Source: Reticulitermes speratus (taxonomy: Eukaryota > Arthropoda > Insecta > Blattodea > Rhinotermitidae). Taken from it: a DNA stretch of 64,000 nucleotides. A model generated the notes under the pieces. It ran no database searches. It saw only the letters and a program-made list of their open reading frames with translations, and had not been told where the DNA came from. Below are positions 43,001 to 49,000 of this stretch, piece after piece (the stretch's first letter is position 1; every line of letters starts with the position of its first letter). The DNA lies in contig JAJKFL010000006.1 in assembly GCA_021186555.1 (NCBI GenBank), forward strand, positions 34,221,478 through 34,285,477, written 5' to 3'. The translations under genes and the position numbers were made by a program.

Positions 43001-46000
43001 AAAGTATGGAGTGCATTCTGTACTCTTTGCTCTCCATCCTTTTCTTTGGACTAGATGAAGACTTGGCAACTCTGTTGTGGAGCTTTACTTCATTGCAAGT
43101 GGTTCTGTGCGTTCTGGTGGGCTTCATAGTTTCATACGTTACCATGGTTTAATCATTTCCATCCTTTATTATCCTTTTCCTATAATATTTTATTTCTGTT
43201 ATTAATTCATTCCTGTTTTTATTACTTCATTATATTTTATTCCTGCTATTTATTTTGAAATCCGTGGACCATGTCCCAACCTAAAAAGCAAGTGAGAACT
43301 CTGCACGAGCGATTCAAAATAGTAGAAGAGGTGGAGAAGAATCCTGGAGAGAAACGTGTCGACATTGCCAAACGACTTGGGTTGGCTCCAAGCACACTAA
43401 ACTCCATATTCACAAAGAAGGACGAAATCCGAGAGCAGACAGAAAAATGTGGTAACGCCAGTAAGAAGAGGAAAATAGGTAGGGAGTCAACATTCGACGA
43501 GTTGGAAAGAGTACTCTTCTCGTGGTACCAGCAGGCAAGGGCGTTGAATATCCCAATTGATGGAACCATTCTTCGTGGAAAGGCGAGATGATTGCAGCGC
43601 AGCTGAATATAGAACATTTCACTGCATCCAACGGCTGGATAGCGAGGTTTAAGGACCGGCATGGCCTAGTATACAAGAAGTTAGTCGGAGAAAGTGCGGC
43701 AGTGGACAGCGAAAGCACGGAAGCGTGGCTGGAAAGACTGCCATCTTTGTTGGAGAGCTACGAACGTGATATTTACAACGCGGATGAGACGGGGCTCTTC
43801 TACAACGTGCTTCCTGATAGAACCTTGGCTCTCAACGGAGAGTCTTGTCATGGAGGGAAAAACTGTAAAGACAGACTTACTGTTTTACTTTGTGTTAACA
43901 GTGATGGAACTGACAAACAAGTGCTGATTGTTATCGGAAAAGCTCCGAAACCGCGATGTTTCAAGAATGTAAAAAAATTACCCACGAAGTACCACGCGAA
44001 CAACAAAGCGTGGATGTCCACAGACATTTTTTCTTCATTTCTGCGTTCATTAGACGCAAGTATGGGTGCACAAAACAGGAACATTCTCCTCTTTGTGGAC
44101 AATTGTGCCGCACATCCAAAGGATACATCGTTTCTAAGAAATGTAAAAGTCATACGGTACCCAGCAAAGTGTACACGTGTGCTCCAGCCCCTTGATTTAG
44201 GGGTAATAAAGTGTTATAAGCAGCTTTATAGAAAATGCCTTGTTCAAACAGCTGTTTGCTTAATGGATGCAGGCAAAGATACGAAAAAGAAGATAAACGT
44301 GTTGGAAGCTTTGCACTACACTGTGGCAGCCTTGCAAGAAGTAACCCAGCAGACAATCGAAAATTGTTTTCGGAAAGCTGGTTACGTGCAGGGACAATCT
44401 TCAGGCGATAGTGACGTCGTATTGACCAATGATGACGACGATTTCCGCCAAGACTGGGAAAAGTTCAGTGGCATGAACAAAGATAAATTCGAGGACTACG
44501 TCTCTGTGGACAGTCACGTGGCAACCTGTGGTGTAGAAACAGTGCAGGAGCTGTGCGTGAGCCTCGTGGCGTCCGGGAGTGTGGAGCGGGAAGAAGGAGA
44601 AGAAGAAGCTGGCGAACCCGAAGTTGTGCCGAGCTTTGCTGAGACGCATGAAGCGCTGATGAAAGTAAGATCTTTCTTTTATGCGCACAGCATGAGTGAC
44701 AGTGCTCGTGAAAGTGTTCTAGGCCTTGAAAAATCGTACTTTGAATTGAGGAGTAAAGTTTGCTCAAAACAAACGTCAATGAAAGATTTTCTCAGCAAGA
44801 AGTAATAATTATCATTAAATTGTTCTTATCTATAATTTTTAATGGTTTCCCGGTACTATCATTTCCCGTATGTATCGTTCAAATTTTCCGGTCCCCTGAA
44901 AAACGATGGATAGAGGTTTCACTGTATTCACCTGTTTATCTGTTCATTATTTTCAGGTGCTGCACGACAGGATGCTGGAGAATCAAACTGAGGCAGACTT
45001 TATCGCTTCTGCAGGACCCAAGGCACTTGCAACACGTCACCTGGACATGCTGTCTCGCCATATGTGCCCATGCCTGCGCCAGTTTGTCGTGTTCTCCAGT
45101 GTGGTTTCTGGACATGGTAATGCAGGACAAACCAACTATGGGATGAACAACTCCATCATGGAGCGTATATGTGAGGCCCGCATCAGGGATGGTTTGCCGG
45201 GTCTTGCTGTGCAGTGGGGCCCTGTGTGCGATGTAGGGTTAGTGGCACAGACGGAAGAGGAACAGCACAAAATGCAGCTACGTAAGTTGTGCAGATTTTC
45301 TGTGTTCAGTTGAGTGCTTTTACTGCTGACAGACATAGTAAGGTGAAGGGTACAGGCCTGATATGAAAATATTCTGGGGTTTAGCATTTGCTTTTCATAT
45401 GGCTAATAGAATAACCAATTCTTTGTATAGTCACTTTCTATTCAATATCACAGTATGTAGCAGCTAAAACTTTAAGGAAAGAATAACATTGAAAATAAGA
45501 TATTGTTTCCTCATGTAATCAAAAGAAGAATAAGAACAGGGGTTTGAATCACACAAATTGCAATACTTGCACATCACTTTAACAGTCATACCTAACAAAC
45601 ATGTTGGGCCACAGTGCAGACTAAATTTCGTAATATCTGTGGCTATATTATATTAGGTGTATGGTAGGATACAGGGAACAGAGAAGTGGCGGCTCTACAG
45701 AATCTATGGCTGGTACTTATATGTGTTAGTGCTCTGGTATTCAGGGCCAGTTTAAGACATTTCAGGGTCTAATACTAAAAATAAATTTAGGGTCCCTACC
45801 TATTCACAGTTGTGAAATGACACTGCTGATCCAGCAATACAAAATCTGAAATACAGTGAATCTTTGTGGGGCTTCCTCAACAGTGGGGCCACATGCAACT
45901 GCACAGATTGTGGTAGCTTTACAAAAATCTTCACACATGTGCATGCCCACACATTAATAATCAGTATGGTTTGTAAATCTTCTTTCTTTGACAAAAGTGA

Positions 46001-49000
46001 CAAACAATAATTCTCTGATGCTGCATTCTTATTCATATCAGAAAATGGTGCTCGCACAATTTGACATCAGTATTCAGTTTAAATTTCATTTCTGACCCTA
46101 ATTATAATAAATCAGAGTTGAATTGTGACTGCGTAATACACAGCTGACAGTTTTAGATCTAATTCTGAGCCTGAAGTGCGTTTCAAAGACTTGATTGTAT
46201 CTTGAGATCTGCACAGTTCTGGGATTTTATGCAGCATACAATGGTAATTCTGTATTGACATTTCAGGATAACCTATCGGTCCCATTTTCAAGGGTCAAGC
46301 AGTATCCTTTGTCAGAAGTAGACTCAAGACAGGGCCATAACACAGACTCTTAGTGGTTATTTGTGGCTGAAAATTTACTATAGTTATTCACATGGTTCAC
46401 AGATGGCTTCGCTATGCAGAGGATTGCTTCATGTCTTGAAGTGCTTGATGGATTCTTGAGGCAGTCATGCCCTGTAGTTGCATGCATGATTGTGGAAGAA
46501 AAACATGCACAAATTGACAGACCTGGGACAATAGTGGATCGTGTCAGCCATATCTTGGGTATGTTGAAAATATTACTGTAGGTGACTGAAGTTAATGGAC
46601 ATGAAACAAGTGTATTTAGTAATACAGGTTCAGTGTGTTAAGGTGATGGCTGTGGTTGTAGTAACAGTCATCACCATCATCAGCATCAGGCTTCTTCCAT
46701 CTTCACGGGTATTGGCTTCTTCATTTTTTCCTAGGTGGACCTATGTTCCTTCTACCAGTCAGAATCCATCCAGCAGTCCCCCTGAAGAGGATATTTGTTA
46801 AGCAAAATGTCCTGAGGCTGACATATGAATGCTGCACAGGCTAAGTCTTGTTCTGATGTTGCCACCTCACTGTCTCTAGAGCGGTAGGGTGTCATTATTC
46901 GTGTGATACCCTTTGACCTGTCCAGCAAGAGACCCTGGCAGTAGCTGTCAGGGTTATTATTGTATGCAAACCTCCTCACCCCACTGAGGTGGAGACACCA
47001 TCAAGTAACAGTATCTACGTTGTTGTTGTTAAATATTTTATTAGTTGAATTACATGTACAAGCTCTCCAGGAATGCAGCTCCTAACTCTGGGTTTTCTGC
47101 ATTTCACATAACTTAAAATGAGTTTTATTTTCTGAGTCTAGTGTGCAAATAATTCAACCTATCAGTCCTATTCACAAAATCATTCCTGTTCCTCTTCTGA
47201 CCATGTTCTATTTCCCTTGTCTGGTTTTCCCACTTACATTTAATCTTCTATGACAGGTTACCCAAATTTCTAAATTCTAGTCTTATAACAAGTGACTAGC
47301 TTCCTGAATGCCATTCCCTCGATCATCATTTGCCACCTCTTGTTTAAAAGCTCCTCTCCCCTTTTGTATTTTTCACATTTCAATAGTAGGTGTGTTTTGT
47401 TGTCTTCCTCCTTGCATGAAGGTCATTTACCCATCCTGAAACCCCCCCCCCCTTCCAATCCTCTCAGTTTCCATATCCCCATCTGAACCATGCTATTCTA
47501 CTTTTTTTTTTATTGTGCAGCACGACATTTATACTTCTTTTTCCTCTGATATGCTTCAGTTCGCAGTATGAAATTAGCGACCTCTTCTTTCTCATTTCAA
47601 CTGTCTTCCTCTATCTTTGTACAGTGCAGCATTTGATTTTACTATTCATTATTTGACAAACTGTCTTTACTTCTCTCTCCTACACATTTTGTCATATGTA
47701 GGCCAATCCGTTCTTGCCTAATTCCTCTCTTAATCTCCCCACCCATCCCTCTACCATCAATTTGCCCAACTGTCATTGTTAACGCTGTCTCACCAGTTCC
47801 TCCAACCCTGTGTGCTTGACCCTAGCCCATTATTTTACTGCAGAACTTAGTGTCTTCCCTCTCTTGCTTTCTCTTACAAGCTTGCTCTCCACTGCCCCAT
47901 TTGTCACAATCCTGGGAATTCTTAGCACTTTCTTATGGAACTTCCCTGTACCCTGTCCAGGATGTCCCACCTCCCAGCTACTCCCAAAATTGCCACCCCA
48001 TGCAGCAATCTGGAGTCACATATTTACCTTACCATTTGGCTTTTTCAATGGCATTTATTAATGAGTCTTAGAGTTTGACTGCTCACTCTAATCCTAGCTT
48101 TTAATTATAAGTTAAGCAATAGTGCCATGAGCAACCAGCTTATTGTTAAAAAATCTTTACTGAAATCATTAATTTGCTTATTTATTGTGGCAGTCTTGTG
48201 CGTGTATACTCCTGTTGTTCTTTTATTTACTGCCAATGAGCTGCACAGTGATTTTTTAATGCAAGAAACTTTGCACAAGGAACACAAGAGTTGCGAACAT
48301 AGATGGATTGTGGATTATTAAAGACTAATCATGGTCACCTACCAACTTGACCGGACACAGAGAACACTAGATGAAAGGATTTTTTTTGTGATTAAACATG
48401 TAGATAATTGATTTAAGGCTCTCTATCCACAGTGTCTTTTCATGTTTTGACAGACAGTCCTGTATACAGGTAGCCCTCGATTTGCGCCGATTCAGAATAA
48501 CGCCGATTTTGAAACCAGGAGGACAAAAAGTGAAAAAAATATGTTTTAGTATTATTTATAACGTTTTACAATTTTTCTCGTACTGCTTCTTATACTAAAT
48601 CGTAATTCTTACATCGCTGATTTTGAATAAAAATTATAAATACAGTCATCTCTGCAATTATATATGTTTTGTTAACGCGAATTTGTTCTAATGAGATCGA
48701 TTAATCAGTAAGCTGCTTGTAAAATGTAAACTTTTGCATATGCTAGTTTGCCCTTATGCGATATCGTTCCCGTGGAGAACGTCATAGATGACGTAAGTAG
48801 ACTAGCACAAGAGGTGGGCTTGGACGAAGTGACAGATGAAGATGTAACAGAACCTTTGGAAAGCCATGGGCAGCCTCTTTCCAATGAAGACTTAGAAGAA
48901 TTGGCCGCACAACTGGGCCAAAAGGAAGAGGAGGAAAGACAGGAATAACTTCCTCTACGTGAAATGAAGACAAGCGATCTCCAGCGCATCTTCTCAGACA

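Larger units (their letters stand above)
42726..44924 (+). mobile_element. Tigger/pogo DNA transposon, nearly complete
   Basis: 2,199 bp with terminal inverted repeats cagtgaaacctctatccatc at both ends and TA on each side (42724-42725, 44925-44926). It carries a two-part transposase frame in the same orientation. It lies in FAS intron 24 between the two KR exons. Confidence 0.93.

Noticed and set aside
43588..44805. 405-residue CENP-B-like ORF considered as a domesticated host gene.
   Set aside because: Intact inverted repeats and TA duplications surround it, and the reading frame is broken near its start.
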